From Plotosus lineatus (lineage: Eukaryota > Chordata > Actinopteri > Siluriformes > Plotosidae), in the NCBI GenBank assembly GCA_024760905.1, contig CM045733.1, forward strand, positions 22,872,501 to 22,936,500: a stretch of 64,000 nt of DNA, written 5' to 3'. Every line of letters begins with the position of its first letter. Position 1 is the first letter of the stretch. The position numbers and the translations under genes are program-made. The notes beneath the pieces are model-generated. The model had not been told where the DNA came from. It saw nothing but the letters and a program-made list of their open reading frames with translations, and did not search any database. Positions 49,323-60,584 of this stretch are shown piece by piece.

Positions 49323-50687
49323 CAGGGGTCTGGAACCTTTTTCACTTAGAGAACCAAAAAAAAAAAAAATCTGTAGAGCCAAATATATATTTTTAATACT
49401 GAGACCAACAATTTTAGAGTATAATACGACTCTGAATTTATTTTAAACAACATTGTTATAACGAAGATTTTTATTAATAAGAAAAACACTTCTTACTATT
49501 AGTGCGACTTTGTGTTATTTATCAAAGTATGCATTTGTATGTCTTTTCACTCTCTTTTATACAAATATTACATTTGCAAAATATGCATGTGCCGTTAAAC
49601 TCGTCTTTCTTAATGAGCCAGTCCCCATAAACTCCACCGTTGGGATCGGGAGCCTTGAATAAATCTGCTGAAAAGTGTAAAACCATCCTTGCATTTTTAG
49701 CAATGTTGCATGCACGATCACAGTCCTTCAAATAAACCAATATGACGCTAAATAACGTAAATCAACGTCTTCTGAGAAAACATAGCAAGAGTTCAGAGAG
49801 CCATTCCAACAGTTACCAAGCCTCCCACTGAAAAATCTGTGGTGCTCTTTCTTGGCATGAAACCAAACTGTTGTTCACAAATGCTGATCTCTGCCTGTAG
49901 TCTAGCTTCCACTATTTTTCCCCATAACTTCATTGTATGGCTCATCAACTTTATCCCTCTGTAATTGCCACAACTCTGCACGTCTCCCTTATTCTTAAAA
50001 ATGGGCACCATCACACTTCTCCTCCATTCCTCCGGCATCTGCTCACTCTCTAAGACCTTGTTGAATGTTCTTGTCAGGAAATCTACTGCTACCTCTCCTA
50101 GACACTTCCATACCTCCTCCAGTGGTATGTCATCAGGACCAACTGCCTTTCCATTCTTCATCCTCTTCAATGCCCTCCTCACTTCACTCTTACTAATCTT
50201 TGCTACTTCCTGGTCCTCGATGGTCACCTTCTACTCTATTTTTATTTTTTTTATTTTTTATTTCTTCTCTCTCTCATTTTTCTGATTCATCAGCTCTTCA
50301 AAGTACTCTTTCCATCTTCCCAGCACACTTCTGTCATCAGTCAATACATTTTTCTCTGTGTCCTTAATCACTCTAATTTGCTGCACGTCCTTCCCATCTG
50401 TATTTCTCTGCTGTGCCAACCTGTCTAAATCATTTTCTCCCTCCTTACTGTCCAGCCGAGCATACAAGTCATACATTTAAAATAGATGTATAGATTGAAA
50501 TGCGTGAGATTTATTTATTATTATTATTTTTTTTATTTGATTGCTTTTTTCTGTATTTTTATTTAAAGGACAGCGAAATTATGTATTAGTTATTCTGTTT
50601 GGAAAGGCCACCTGATTTATCTGAGAGGCCGATGCAGTCATCAAAAGAGCCACGTCTGGCTCGCGACCTATAGGTTCCCGACCCCTG
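49323..50687. mobile_element. hAT-like element family H2, inner
   Basis: Ends CAGGGGTCTGGAACCTTTTT and ATAGGTTCCCGACCCCTG. It has GAGCCA words like 12,650. It holds an RTE-like LINE fragment. No target duplication is recognised. Confidence 0.6.
49800..50475 (-). mobile_element. RTE-like LINE fragment (reverse transcriptase start)
   Basis: The minus strand reads LYARLDSKEGENDLDRLAQQ, then, after a break, VRRALKRMKNGKAVGPDDI, NKGDVQSCGNYRGIKLMSHT and ISICEQQFGFMPRKSTTD. It retains the codons deleted in the 45.8-kb copy. Confidence 0.8.
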
Positions 50688-50845
50688 AACAGGCTTGCGG
50701 GCGACTCATGTTGTCCTTGTGGGTGACCTGGTGCCTGCGGGCACCATGTTGGTGATCCCTGCTTTAAACTCACAGCTATTTTGAACACTACTGTAGGTTT
50801 AATTATTATCCTTTAGAGCTTTTACAGAATATGTATATTTTGTAG

Positions 50846-51045
50846 GCTCTCTTCCTCTGTGCTCCGTGCGGCTGCTGGTGCCTCCACTTCGTCTTATGTC
50901 TGCCGTCATGTGGCAAGTCATCCAGCAGCAGAAGCTGGAGTATTTTGATAAGCTTGAAGAGTATGTCCTCCTCATAACAAGGATGGTTCCTGAGATTCTG
51001 AGTGAAAGACAGAGGACTGTGCTGATTATGGGTCTGAGAGCCAAG
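50846..51045 (+). CDS. Gene 3 exon 2 (TIN2-like domain, part 1)
   Basis: 200 nt, phase 1 to 0, acceptor TTGTAG and donor GTGAGA. It encodes [19 protein letters not shown] and IMGLRAK. MWQV followed by (L)EYF matches the SWQVV..VEHF pattern of human TIN2. Confidence 0.9.
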
Positions 51046-52863
51046 GTGAGATTCACAGGGTACTTCCAACAACTATAACTAATGCCTTTGTTATTAGCTG
51101 ACTCTTCCACCTTCAGCCAATAATCCAGACAGAAGGAGGTAATAGTGCTTAAAATGTAGAAGAATATAGGAAAGAAGGGGTGAGGCAAAGATACACAGCT
51201 TGTTTCAAAGCCAGAGCCTATCTCAGCCAGCACAGGTAGAAGGGGGGGGTACACCATGAACAGCTTGCCTGACCATTGCAGGCCAACACGGACACAAACA
51301 ACCAATCACACCTGCACTGACAACCAGGATCGGTTTGGAACAGCTTGCCTAATCTACATGTCTTTGGGTTGTGGGAGGAAACCAGAGTATCTCGTGAAAA
51401 CCCCTGCAAGCCCAGGAGGAATGTTCAAACTCAACACACAAACACTCTCACCGAGCCTGGAACTCGAACTCAGGACCTTCTTGCTGGAAGGCTGATGTGC
51501 TAACCACTGTGCCACCATGCTGCCTTGTTTCAAAGCAGAAGTTATGTAATTTTTATAGCTTGGTTTACGTTGTAAAGTCTCCCAAAAAAAAACCCCACAA
51601 CAACAACCTTACTAATGAATACAATCATGATAAAATAATAATAAAAACAAATACACAACATTGTGTGAATTTCTCAAGCATATGTTCTTGAGTCCCCCTG
51701 TTGTTGTTTCCCTTTTTTTTCTCTGTAGTCCTGGAGGCTGGTGTGAGGTACAGTAGTGAGGAAGAAAAACAAGGAAACATTATAAAGAACTGAGAAAAAC
51801 CAGTCAAAGAACTTTTAAATGTTTGATGGATTGTTGTTGTTGTTGTTGTTTTTATTTTGTCCGACTTTTCCCACACAGATGATTCTTGAAATGTGCAAAG
51901 ATGAGTTACCAACCGACCTCAGGACTGTCCAGGCCCGTCTTCAGACTGCGGAGTCTTTGAGTACGTCTAAGGTGAGAATGATGAGTGAACTGTCTGCTGT
52001 GGATGTTGGCTGACCTACAGGGAGGTGTCACTGGGCTGCTTTTTCAGAGCTTTGGTGCTAAGAATGCTTTAATTTCTAGCTTTAATTAATTTAAATCAAA
52101 CACTGCTGTCTTTTCCACTTTAGTAGTGGTTTCGAAATAGTAAACTAACAAAGTGTCAATCTGATTCACCATTGACTTGATTTATCATGTGACTGAAGCA
52201 TAAACATTGCTTTGTACAGTTATGGTTTGCTCTTATTGCCCAGTTTGCATATCTGTGGCCAGTGGTGGCTCAGAGGTTAAGGGTTCAAATTTTGATTTAG
52301 TGGTCAAGTGTTCAATCCCAAGCCCCACCAATGTGCCACTGTTGGGCCCTTGAGAATGGCCCTTCAGCCCCATCTGCTCAGTTGTATATATTAGATTAAA
52401 ATGTAAATTGCTCTGGGTAAAGGTGTCTGCTAAACGCCATAAATGTAAGAATGTTCGAAAGCTCAGATGAAGTGCGTGCAGCAGTTAATTAACACAAAGA
52501 TAATTTATTTTCCAGGCCACTGGTTCAGAGGTGGAGGTGTTACAGGGCAAATTATTAAAGCTTGTAATAAGCCTTCTTGAGGATCCAGTTAAAAAGGAGA
52601 AGTTTTTTCTGGTAAGACTTTCTTAAATGTATGTATATGTGTGTATGTTTTTTTTCTAATGTTTAATCATTATTATAAGCATTTATTGCATTGAATATGT
52701 ATTTATTGATATTGTATAAACATGTATGTGTACGTCAGTCGGGGAGCGGGGGGATGGGGGAGTTTGATCCAACTTCGTGGATTTCGATGATTGCATGGGG
52801 CTCTCGGTCCCAATTAACTGCGGAAAGTGAGGGATCCCTGTGTGTGTGTGTATAAATAAATAA

Positions 52864-52897
<34 letters not shown>

Positions 52898-53922
52898 ATA
52901 GACGCTCCCCGACTTTTTATTTTACGCCCCAAAAAAAGTAAAATTTTGAGTTTAGACGTACCTACGTAGTATGCTGACGCAATCACGCTGCATTCATTGT
53001 TTACAAACTGCAGACTGTGTGTGTGTGTGTGTATATAATATATATAAAAATCAGTTATATAGCGTGTTACCCTTGTGACGTTGTCTCTGTGATCTTTGTG
53101 TTTACACTGTTTTGCGGACTTTTGTAACCCTAAGCAAATATGGTTGGTCAGAAGTGTAAGCCTACTAGCATGGGTGCAAGTCTCATACACAGAGATGAAT
53201 TAACTATCTGCTCAGATCGGCACGATCTATAATGCATACTCAGTTAAGCAAAGAGAGTTGTAATATGAATGAAAACCGGAATGCACAAATTACAGATCAA
53301 TTACAGATAATAAATATATTTTAGAAGAATCCTAAGAGTGTATACTTATTTTTATATTAATATTCATTAGGATTTGTACTTGTTCTTTGCATGCATCTCT
53401 TGAATAAAGTTTACTTACTTACACAAAAGAAAGAACTCTCTGCTTTGCTGGGATTCACATCAGTGCAAACTGTGTTCTAAACGAGTTCAACGGCAACCTT
53501 GTGCACTTGAAAGACCGGAAGTCTGTATAACCCACAGCAAGTACATTACTTTCGCAAGTACACTACTTTCGGTATTGAGTGCTTCACATATTGTAAGCGT
53601 TGATTTGGCTGTTTTAAGCTTTATGTAAAGTAACTTGGTATAAATAAGTTACTTATTTGAAATGAATGTTGATATTATTTGATATTGTTTTACAATGTTA
53701 TGTTTATAATAATTAATTTAGGGGTGTTTTATGAGATATGGTAATGGTATTTATGGATGTATAGTACAGTATGAGCATCATACGTCACATGTGATACGTT
53801 ACTGTAGCAACTTGTGTTCACTTGCAACTTACGTTTGGCCGTCCGGAACCATTTAAAAATGTAAGTCGGGGTGCGAGTGTGTGTGTGTGTATATGTATAT
53901 GTATATATATAAGTGTGTGTGT

Positions 53923-53957
<35 letters not shown>

Positions 53958-54040
53958 TATATAGATATATATATATATATAGTATGTGTGTGTGTATAGG
54001 TATATAAATATATATAAAATATCATATCTCTGTCTCTCTC

Positions 54041-54089
<49 letters not shown>

Positions 54090-54147
54090 ATTGTGTGTGT
54101 GTGTGTATTGTGTATGTGTGTGTATATATATATATATATATTGTGTG

Positions 54148-54213
<66 letters not shown>

Positions 54214-57200
54214 GTATGTTTGTATATATTTCGATGAATATTTAAAAAAAAAAACAACCACGATGCACTAAAGCCGCATGAATTGAAGCACGAAGTAGCG
54301 AGGGATCCCTGTGTATATATAATGTGTATATATATTTGTTAACACTGTTATTGACTTCTTCTGAAACCAGATTTTACTTCATAAGACAAATACAGTGATA
54401 CCTCGAGATATGAAATTAATTAATTTTGGAGAGGCTGTCTTATCTTGAATTTTTTCATATAATGTGACGTGTTTTACATGTAAATGGCGTTATCCATTCC
54501 AGCCCCCCACAGAAACGACCCTATGAATTTTTAATATTTTAAAAACCTGAAATACACTTATTTGTAAATACAACAATCATTTAAATAAATGTTCATAAAA
54601 CAATGAAAAAAAAATATCAATGAAAATAATAATACAATGGTGTTACGAATCTGTGGAACCTTACCTTTCGAGTCAGGCGAATGTGGCGGAGAAGGAGGAG
54701 GCGAACAGAGTTTTAACAAATGGCAGAAATCATGTGTAACTTTATTAAAGTAAATTTAAATTAATTAACCTACATAATTACAACTGTACACTAAACACTG
54801 AATTTTAATTTACTTGAATTCTAATTTTAATTTCAATTTCTTTTTTGTGCATTTTGGGTTTTTTGTGTACGTTTTGTTTTGCACGTTCATTGCTTTGCAT
54901 GTCACGATGCCGTGGCGAAGCATGATGGGGATTCCGGGGGCTTCAGCTGGTGGGGAGATAATCCATGGGAGAGCAATTTGTATGGCGGTAAATTTAAAAA
55001 TGCAATCATGTGACGCCCTCGGTCGGCCGCTTGATTTTCAATTTTTTTAGATACTGTGTTCTTATTTTTTGCTTTTGTATACGGAGTTTTTTTTCGTAAA
55101 ATGGGGCAGAAAAAAAATCTTCCTAGGCTATTTCGTATCTTGAATTTTTCATATACATAGGTATCTCTTTCGTATCTCAAGGTGTCCTGTATTACCAGAA
55201 AATGTACACAAAAATTATTCATGATTTACTGACACCATACACATTCAGATCAGCAATGCTGAACAGTACACTCATAGTAAACAATTTACACTATTTCACT
55301 CATACTCTCCCTTCCTTGGGCTGGTGGTGTCGTGATTAGAGTATTAAGAGTCATTATTCAAGACGTCATGGGTTCGAATGACCATTAGACCCCCACTGTG
55401 CTGAGACTCTGGGCAAGGTCTTGAACACAAGTGTTCCTCTGTGCATCCAGCAGGAATTCATTAATTATTTTTTTGTTGCCTTACTTTTTCACCTACAAAT
55501 GCCCTCAGGGTGGCGTTACACAGTAACTGTGAGGGGGAAACAAATCATTCATTTGTTATGTGGCTATGAAACACTGACTGTCGTCTTTTTTTTTTTTTTT
55601 TTTTTTTTTTATCCAAGTACATTTTTCCATTAAAAAAAAATGAAAGTCTGGGCTATTTATTTATTTATTTTCAGTGGGGATGTCATCACTGATTGGCTGA
55701 CCCTTGAGTGAATCAGTATTTATATTTATATCAGTATTATTGTCCATGTCATCCTTATCTGTTGTGTCTCGCACAATCCATGATGTGTATTAGCCTGTAT
55801 GTAATTCCCCTCTTCCTGTTTTGTGGATGTTTTTTAGGGGAGGATTAAAAACTGGATTGCACTGTGATCTTAATGTTGTCTGAGTCTGAAATGGTAAACT
55901 TAAGTTTGGAGAAAATTGCAAAAAATTCATTTCATTTTGTATAAATAGGTTTATGCTCATGCAGTGCATCACAATACCTCAACATTTCAGCAGTGGTTTA
56001 TTTGGCATCAGGTTTAATTTCTTAGGTTTGAATTTCGTAAGTAGGGATCTTGCGTGTTAAACGCCTAATTCGTTCCAAGGCTCCAATCTTTGGACTGAAT
56101 AAACCCTTTAAAAATGTTAAAAGTACATCAATTTTGTATGAAATATGTGTTAAAAGTAAAAGAGAATTATTTATTAAACCATTTAAATATTTTATTAACA
56201 TATTGAACCATTTTATTAGCATATTTATTAATTAAACCATTATTAAACATTTTTTATTAACACACACACACACACACACACAACTCTCTTTTTCTCTCTC
56301 TCTATCTCTCTCGCGTGCGCTGTGGGCCACACCCACAAGACGTGAATTTAAAGCGCATTCCCTGCTTGACAAATTGAACTTTAATTTGATTCCTTTGAGG
56401 GATCGGAATTCCGAATGAGCTCAAATGCGCCCACATTTATTAAACATTTACTGAATTAAAACAACTTAAAAACTAAACTAAATCGTTCTTCTTCTCTCTC
56501 TCTCTCTCTCTCGCCGTGCGCTGTGGGCCATGCCCACAAGACGTGAATTCAAAGCGCATTTCCTGCTTGACAAACTCAACCTTAATTTGATTCCTTGAGG
56601 GATCGGAATTCCAGATGAGCTCAAATTCACCCACAGTTATTAAACATTTACTGAATTAAAACAACTTAAAAAACTAAACTAAAAACTAAAGAGTGAAGCT
56701 TCCTTCTGTCTCTATCTGGGAGGCCAGCAGGGCAGGATGTTGAGAGACAGCCAATGAGCGAGCAACTTGCGCGTCGTGTGAAATTTTTATTGGCGCGTTT
56801 GAATTTTGAATTTCTTTTCAGAAGAGGGGGTTATTTCGTATCTCGGGGATGGAAACTCAAGAAAATGTTTTTCGTAATCCGGGGATTTCGTACACAGGGG
56901 TTTTCGTAAATTGGGGGCCGACTGTAGTTTTGATGGGGGGTTTTGAGTTGTTGTTTTTGTTTGCTGTTTTTTTTTTTTTTTTTGCTGCATAATTAGCCTT
57001 GTTTTGCTGCGTTTTCCTTAACTCTTCCCCTATTTTTCTTTTAAATTCCTTATTTCAAAAATTTTTTTCGATGCACTGAAACCGCAGGAACTGAAACGCG
57101 AAGTAGTGAGGGATCACTAATTTTAGCTAATTAGTTATCTTAACTCACTCATTACAGTAGTAATGTTGTGTAATTTAATAAAAAGGACTAAAAGTTATCA

Positions 57201-60200
57201 GAGTTTAAATTCCATTCATCATAGAGTTCTAAATTTAAACATTTTATTTCCTGTCCTCTTATAGATAAACCAATGTGAGGAAAATAAATTAAAATTGCCC
57301 CAAACCAGAAAATGACTGCAAATTAAAAATGTAACTTTTCGAGGCTGGTGTGCTGACATGCATTGTGTTATGTTGCTATGTTTCCAGGAGGTGTTCCCAT
57401 ATGAGTATGGTCATGAATTTGATACAGCACTGCAGGTCCTAGTTGGCCATTTTCTTTCCAGACTAGAGCAGCTCTTACCAGTGCCCAACTTCAAACAGGT
57501 ATTTCATGATCTTTATTAAGCTGGATTCACCCAGGAAGTGATGAATGACAAGAAACCATAAAAAGTCATTTCATGCCAGTGAAATTAACAGCTCGTCGGA
57601 AATTTTTCTCAAGCGATGCAAAGCGAGCAGCCACAGCGTTCAACTGAGCTGAACTTTCACATGATAGTTAGAGCTTAACGACGTTTGTCGTTGATTAACA
57701 GATGATGACAAACCTTTTTCCTTTTTGGTCCATTGACTGTAAAATAGGTGATTATGCAAACAGGTGAACAGCAAAGCATTTCTTGTCGCCGCTTGTCTGA
57801 ATGTGGCTTTAGGTGGATATGTTTGAAGTAAGTGGGGTAAGTTATTTTTGTTGCTTGGAAGAGCTGCTTAAAATGTGTGGAATTCAAAAGTTTTGTGGTG
57901 CAAACACAAAGCTTTCCCAAATTTCAACATTTGAATCATTTGTTTTGACAAAGACAGACTGTCCTGTTAAGTTGGGCGACGTGTGCTGTAGACTGGTTTT
58001 GAAGAAATAATTTCAGAGAGATGTTTGGATTTCTTTTATTCTCAAATCTAATTAGTGTCAAACTACAGATTTAATATTGAGTCCAATGCTGTGCTGCAGA
58101 TTTTCCTAAAAAGTACGTACAACTGTTAACTCTAATGATTTGTCTTCTGTGACGCTGATAGTAAAAGCCAAGGTGCTGAAAACATGTTGAGATTCGAGTT
58201 TCAATTTTGCAAATTTATTTTTCTTTAGTACATGTAATGTTGTTTGGCACCGTTTTTTGAAGATTATAGTCACAGTCAACAGTAGCTGTTCTCATTAAGC
58301 TACTTCAATCTGTTTGAAATGATGAACTCAAATATGGAAACATGAATTTTGAAAATATTTTAATAAAACTCAGATATTGTTAAAATAAAATAAAAATTCT
58401 ATCCAGGGCAGTGGTGGGCTGGTGGTAAAGGTTCTGGATCACTGATCCCAAAGTTGGGGGGGGGGGGTTTACTCTCTCCACCCCCCCAGTGCAGCTAGCT
58501 GGGTTATCAAAGGCCGGCCATATAAATCACTGCCTGTAGTGTGAGGCATGTAAAACAGGGATCCCAGATCTCCGCTATTTAGCGGAATTCCACAATTTTT
58601 TTCAGCTTCAGGGGCCCTGCGGCCCCTTTGACTCCCAGTTGAAATATTTCATTTCCTCTATTTCTGAACCCATTTCCTCTATTTTTTCTAAACCTCGCTG
58701 GGATCCCTGGTAAAAGAACCATTGCTGACTTTTGACAAGAGTAGCTGCATAGCCATCAGCGAGTTTCTACCTTGTATTTTAAATTTCTTTGGATTTCAGA
58801 CTGCACAGTGGCTGAATGCTGACCCTACAGGCTGGGAGGATTTAGTACAGATGAACTGTGATCCGAGCCACCTGATTCCTTTGCTACAAAGTAACCATCA
58901 TGGAATCCTGGATAGAAACGGTAAGACGTTCATAACCTGGATGAAGATTCCATTTAAGGAAAAGTCTATAAGGTTGAATTTTCGTCTCATATTGGTTATT
59001 TGCTTGCATGAATTTACTGACCTCCACTGTTTGTTAGGGTGCATTGTCTATATTATTATGATTATTTATTCCCCCCCAATTTTATCAATAATTTGGTATA
59101 TCCAATTCCAACTTGCACTAGCCAGCCTGCACTGTCTGTTTTTAATAAGTTGCACGAGTACTTCAAATATAAATGCTGTAAAACTAACTCAGTAATTGCT
59201 AATAAAATGCGAATTAAATGTTCAGTTAATATTGTGTTACATTGGGTTTGTTGCAACTACAAATAAATTTAGCATTTTAATTTGCAGCCCAGCCAATCCA
59301 ATAAGTTTGTGTCACTACCAAGTTGGAACAGTCAATCAGAAAGACAACATGTCTCTAAGCATGTCCTGAATTGTAACACTTATGTGCACTTTAAAGGGCA
59401 AGGACTGATGTTGCTGGAAGGAACTCCACTATTTATCGGAATTCCGCTGTTTTTACTCACCAAAGTGATAATTATTTGTATTCTTGTATATTTCATTTGC
59501 TCTATTTCTGAACCCATTTCCTCTATTTTTTTCTAAACATCGCTGGGCTCCCTGAACTGCTGATGTTCTACAAGATTGTTTTAAATAGCTAGTAACAGTA
59601 ATTCACTAATTTTCAGGACTCCCATCTGTCGTGGAGGAAAGAATCATCTCATCTTTGTCTCTTGCTTTTTTGACTGCTGATGTCATCCCAAACGAGAGCA
59701 TGCCTGATGATGGAGCTGAACCTTCGGTCAGTGTGGACAGTTCCTCCCAGACAGACCAGCATGTGGAGCAGGACAGTAAGACGAATGTTTTATCCAACAT
59801 CATTCCCTCAGAACAATTAGCGTGTCGGAGTAAGACTGTGTTTGAGGAGCTGGAATTGATTACTGATAACGCACAAGAAGATTTAAATGGAGAAGGTGTT
59901 AATCCAACCAGAGAGGAGACTATGAAAACTTCTGAAACCGAAAGTAAGGATGAAACAACAACAACAACCACAGACGTGGAAAGGTATGAGCCAAGTGCAA
60001 TGATCACTCATTCAGGAAAGGATGGTGGAGGAGGTGCAGAGGTACCCACTGGATCACAGGGCAGTAGTGGACAAATGCTGAAAGTGATTGTTCCAAAACA
60101 TCTTTTACCTGCAATTAAACAGATCAGCCTGCCCTCCGTTTTACTCTCTCGCTGTCCGAGCACTGAAGCAGTTCCACTTAAGTGAGTGTTGCAATGCATA

Positions 60201-60354
60201 TACTTTACTTTTATGTGCATGAGCATTACTCTGATGCCTCGTTTTGTCCTACATGCTCAAATAAATAAAACCCAGTGTATTATTTTTCTTGACAGAGTTG
60301 TTCCTGGTTTAGATTCATCATCCCTGAATCCAAGTGCAGTTGCAGTTACCAAAG
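50846..60354 (+). CDS. Gene 3: TIN2-N-domain gene, partial (finger exon not in window)
   Basis: Plus-strand paralogue of gene 2, exons 50846-51045, 51879-51971, 52516-52611, 57388-57498, 58800-58920, 59617-60181 and 60296-60354, all GT-AG, with phases identical to genes 1 and 2. It encodes a complete TIN2-like domain (about 190 residues) and a Ser/Thr/Glu-rich linker of about 188 residues. The last donor (GTAGCA after AAAG) leaves phase 1 and calls for a zinc-finger exon, but none occurs up to 64,000. So the gene either continues past the window, has lost its fingers, or ends differently. Introns 3-4 and 4-5 are swollen by transposons. The coding exons have no stops or frameshifts, so the gene looks functional as far as seen. 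Confidence 0.88.
51204..51526 (-). mobile_element. SINE family C, minus strand
   Basis: Tail at the left is decayed (CCTATCTCAGCCAGCACAGG). Middle CATGTCTTTGGGTTGTGGGA and head CTGGCACTGTGGTT-type sequence on the right, with a degenerate box B. Lies in the gene 3 intron between exons 2 and 3. Confidence 0.7.
51879..51971 (+). CDS. Gene 3 exon 3
   Basis: 93 nt, phase 0 to 0, acceptor CACAG and donor GTGAGA. It encodes [19 protein letters not shown] and ends LSTSK. Length is identical to gene 2 exon 3. Confidence 0.9.
52258..52450 (+). mobile_element. SINE family E
   Basis: GGCCAGTGGTGGCTCAGAGG, GTTCAATCCCAAGCC, then the tail ATTGCTCTGGGTAAAGGTGT and TAAACGCCATAAATG. Confidence 0.72.
52516..52611 (+). 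CDS. Gene 3 exon 4
   Basis: 96 nt, phase 0 to 0, acceptor TCCAG and donor GTAAGA. It encodes [19 protein letters not shown] and [13 protein letters not shown]. Confidence 0.9.
52640..52840 (+). mobile_element. Tigger-like MITE family T2, right half
   Basis: Shares ATTATTATAAGCATTTATTG and the end GGAAAGTGAGGGATCCCTG with 61,830-62,022. The left half is missing. Confidence 0.6.
52900..53876 (-). mobile_element. Tigger-like MITE family T1, minus orientation
   Basis: Ends GACGCTCCCCGACTT and GTAAGTCGGGGTGCGAG, body as in 60,585-61,611 in reverse orientation. It contains an extra piece around 53,270-53,450 absent from the other copies. Confidence 0.7.
53877..54231. repeat. Complex TA/TG/CA microsatellite
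   Basis: Mosaic of (TG)n, (TA)n and TATG runs. It yields only spurious Ile-Tyr-Val frames. Confidence 0.93.
54232..54312 (-). mobile_element. Tigger-like MITE family T2, end fragment
   Basis: ATGCACTAAAGCCGCATGAA, then CACGAAGTAGCGAGGGATCC. It is the inverse of the left end at 61,614. Confidence 0.6.
54393..55189. mobile_element. Tigger-like MITE family T4
   Basis: TA-flanked, ends CAGTGATACCTCGAGATATG and CGTATCTCAAGGTGTCCTG, with further inner inverted similarity (TTGAATTTTTCATATA). No transposase frame. Confidence 0.72.
55318..55460 (+). mobile_element. SINE family D, head and part of body
   Basis: GGCTGGTGGTGTCGTGATTA, GGGTTCGAATGACC, then CCCCACTGTGCTGAGACTC and CTGTGCATCCAGCAG. The right part is missing. 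Confidence 0.65.
56030..56924. mobile_element. Tigger-like element family T5 with internal duplication
   Basis: The right end GTAAATTGGGGGCCGACTG is followed by TA. The interior shares sequence with 32,450-32,889 in inverse orientation. The left end is not clear. Confidence 0.6.
56268..56690. repeat. Tandem duplication of about 210 bp
   Basis: Two consecutive units both containing GCGCTGTGGGCCA, CCCACAAGACGTGAATT, CCTGCTTGACAAA and GAGGGATCGGAATTCC, each beginning with a CT-rich run. Confidence 0.8.
56925..57117 (-). mobile_element. Tigger-like MITE family T2, end fragment
   Basis: GTTTTGATGGGGGGTTTTGA, then GATGCACTGAAACCGCAGG and CGAAGTAGTGAGGGATCAC, as in 14,505-14,710. Confidence 0.6.
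57388..57498 (+). CDS. Gene 3 exon 5
   Basis: 111 nt, phase 0 to 0, acceptor TCCAG and donor GTATTT. It encodes [19 protein letters not shown] and [12 protein letters not shown], about 85 percent like gene 2 exon 5. The preceding intron of 4.8 kb is almost all transposon sequence. Confidence 0.9.
57499..58400. other. Gene 3 intron between exons 5 and 6, left part
   Basis: Nothing recognisable; AT-rich, with short open frames that lack splice or homology support. Confidence 0.5.
58406..58755 (+). mobile_element. SINE family A/B copy split by a MITE
   Basis: Head GGGCAGTGGTGGGCTGGTGG with poly-G in place of box B, body to GGCATGTAAAA. The body resumes after the MITE at GTAAAAGAACCATTGC and runs out at about 58,755. 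Confidence 0.7.
58556..58709. mobile_element. Small MITE nested in SINE
   Basis: Ends CAGGGATCCCAG and CTGGGATCCCTG are inverted and GTAAAA is duplicated at both sides. A related decayed copy lies at about 59,410-59,560 (CCTCTATTTCTGAACCCATT-like block in both). Confidence 0.7.
58800..58920 (+). CDS. Gene 3 exon 6
   Basis: 121 nt, phase 0 to 1, acceptor TTTCAG and donor GTAAGA. It encodes [18 protein letters not shown] and ends LDRN plus one base. A SINE with a nested MITE ends about 45 bases before the acceptor. Confidence 0.88.
59405..59560. mobile_element. Second copy of the small MITE
   Basis: Shares GCTCTATTTCTGAACCC, ATTTCCTCTATTTTTT and CATCGCTGGGCTCCCTG with 58,556-58,709. The left end is decayed. 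Confidence 0.5.
59617..60181 (+). CDS. Gene 3 exon 7 (linker)
   Basis: 565 nt, phase 1 to 2, acceptor TTTCAG and donor GTGAGT. It starts [16 protein letters not shown] and ends in a more hydrophobic basic stretch, [18 protein letters not shown], that is absent from gene 2. It contains a Thr run (TTTTTT). No AT-hook is seen. Confidence 0.87.
60296..60354 (+). CDS. Gene 3 exon 8 (59-nt micro-exon)
   Basis: 59 nt, phase 2 to 1, acceptor GACAG and donor GTAGCA. It encodes [19 protein letters not shown]. Phases equal those of the micro-exons of genes 1 and 2. Confidence 0.7.
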
Positions 60355-60584
60355 GTAGCAGTTCAGTGACTTCTCATAGTGCCGAGGACCTGAAAACTGG
60401 TTCATTTAAGTCTCATGTAATGGATGCATTGGTTATTCTCTGTTATGTGTTTAAAATATTCTGTACAGTGCAAACTCATTTTATGGTATTTATTGGGTGG
60501 AAACACAGGCACTTCTGGGATGAACGTATCATAAACTTATTAGCTAACACACCGTGCAAGTACAGAGTGACTCAAAAACCTATA

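Larger units (their letters stand above)
49173..50761. mobile_element. hAT-like element, outer shell of a nest
   Basis: Ends CAGGGGTCACCAACCTTTTT and CACCATGTTGGTGATCCCTG. Flanks TTTAAAAC and CTTTAAAC are a near duplication. It encloses a second hAT element. Confidence 0.65.
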
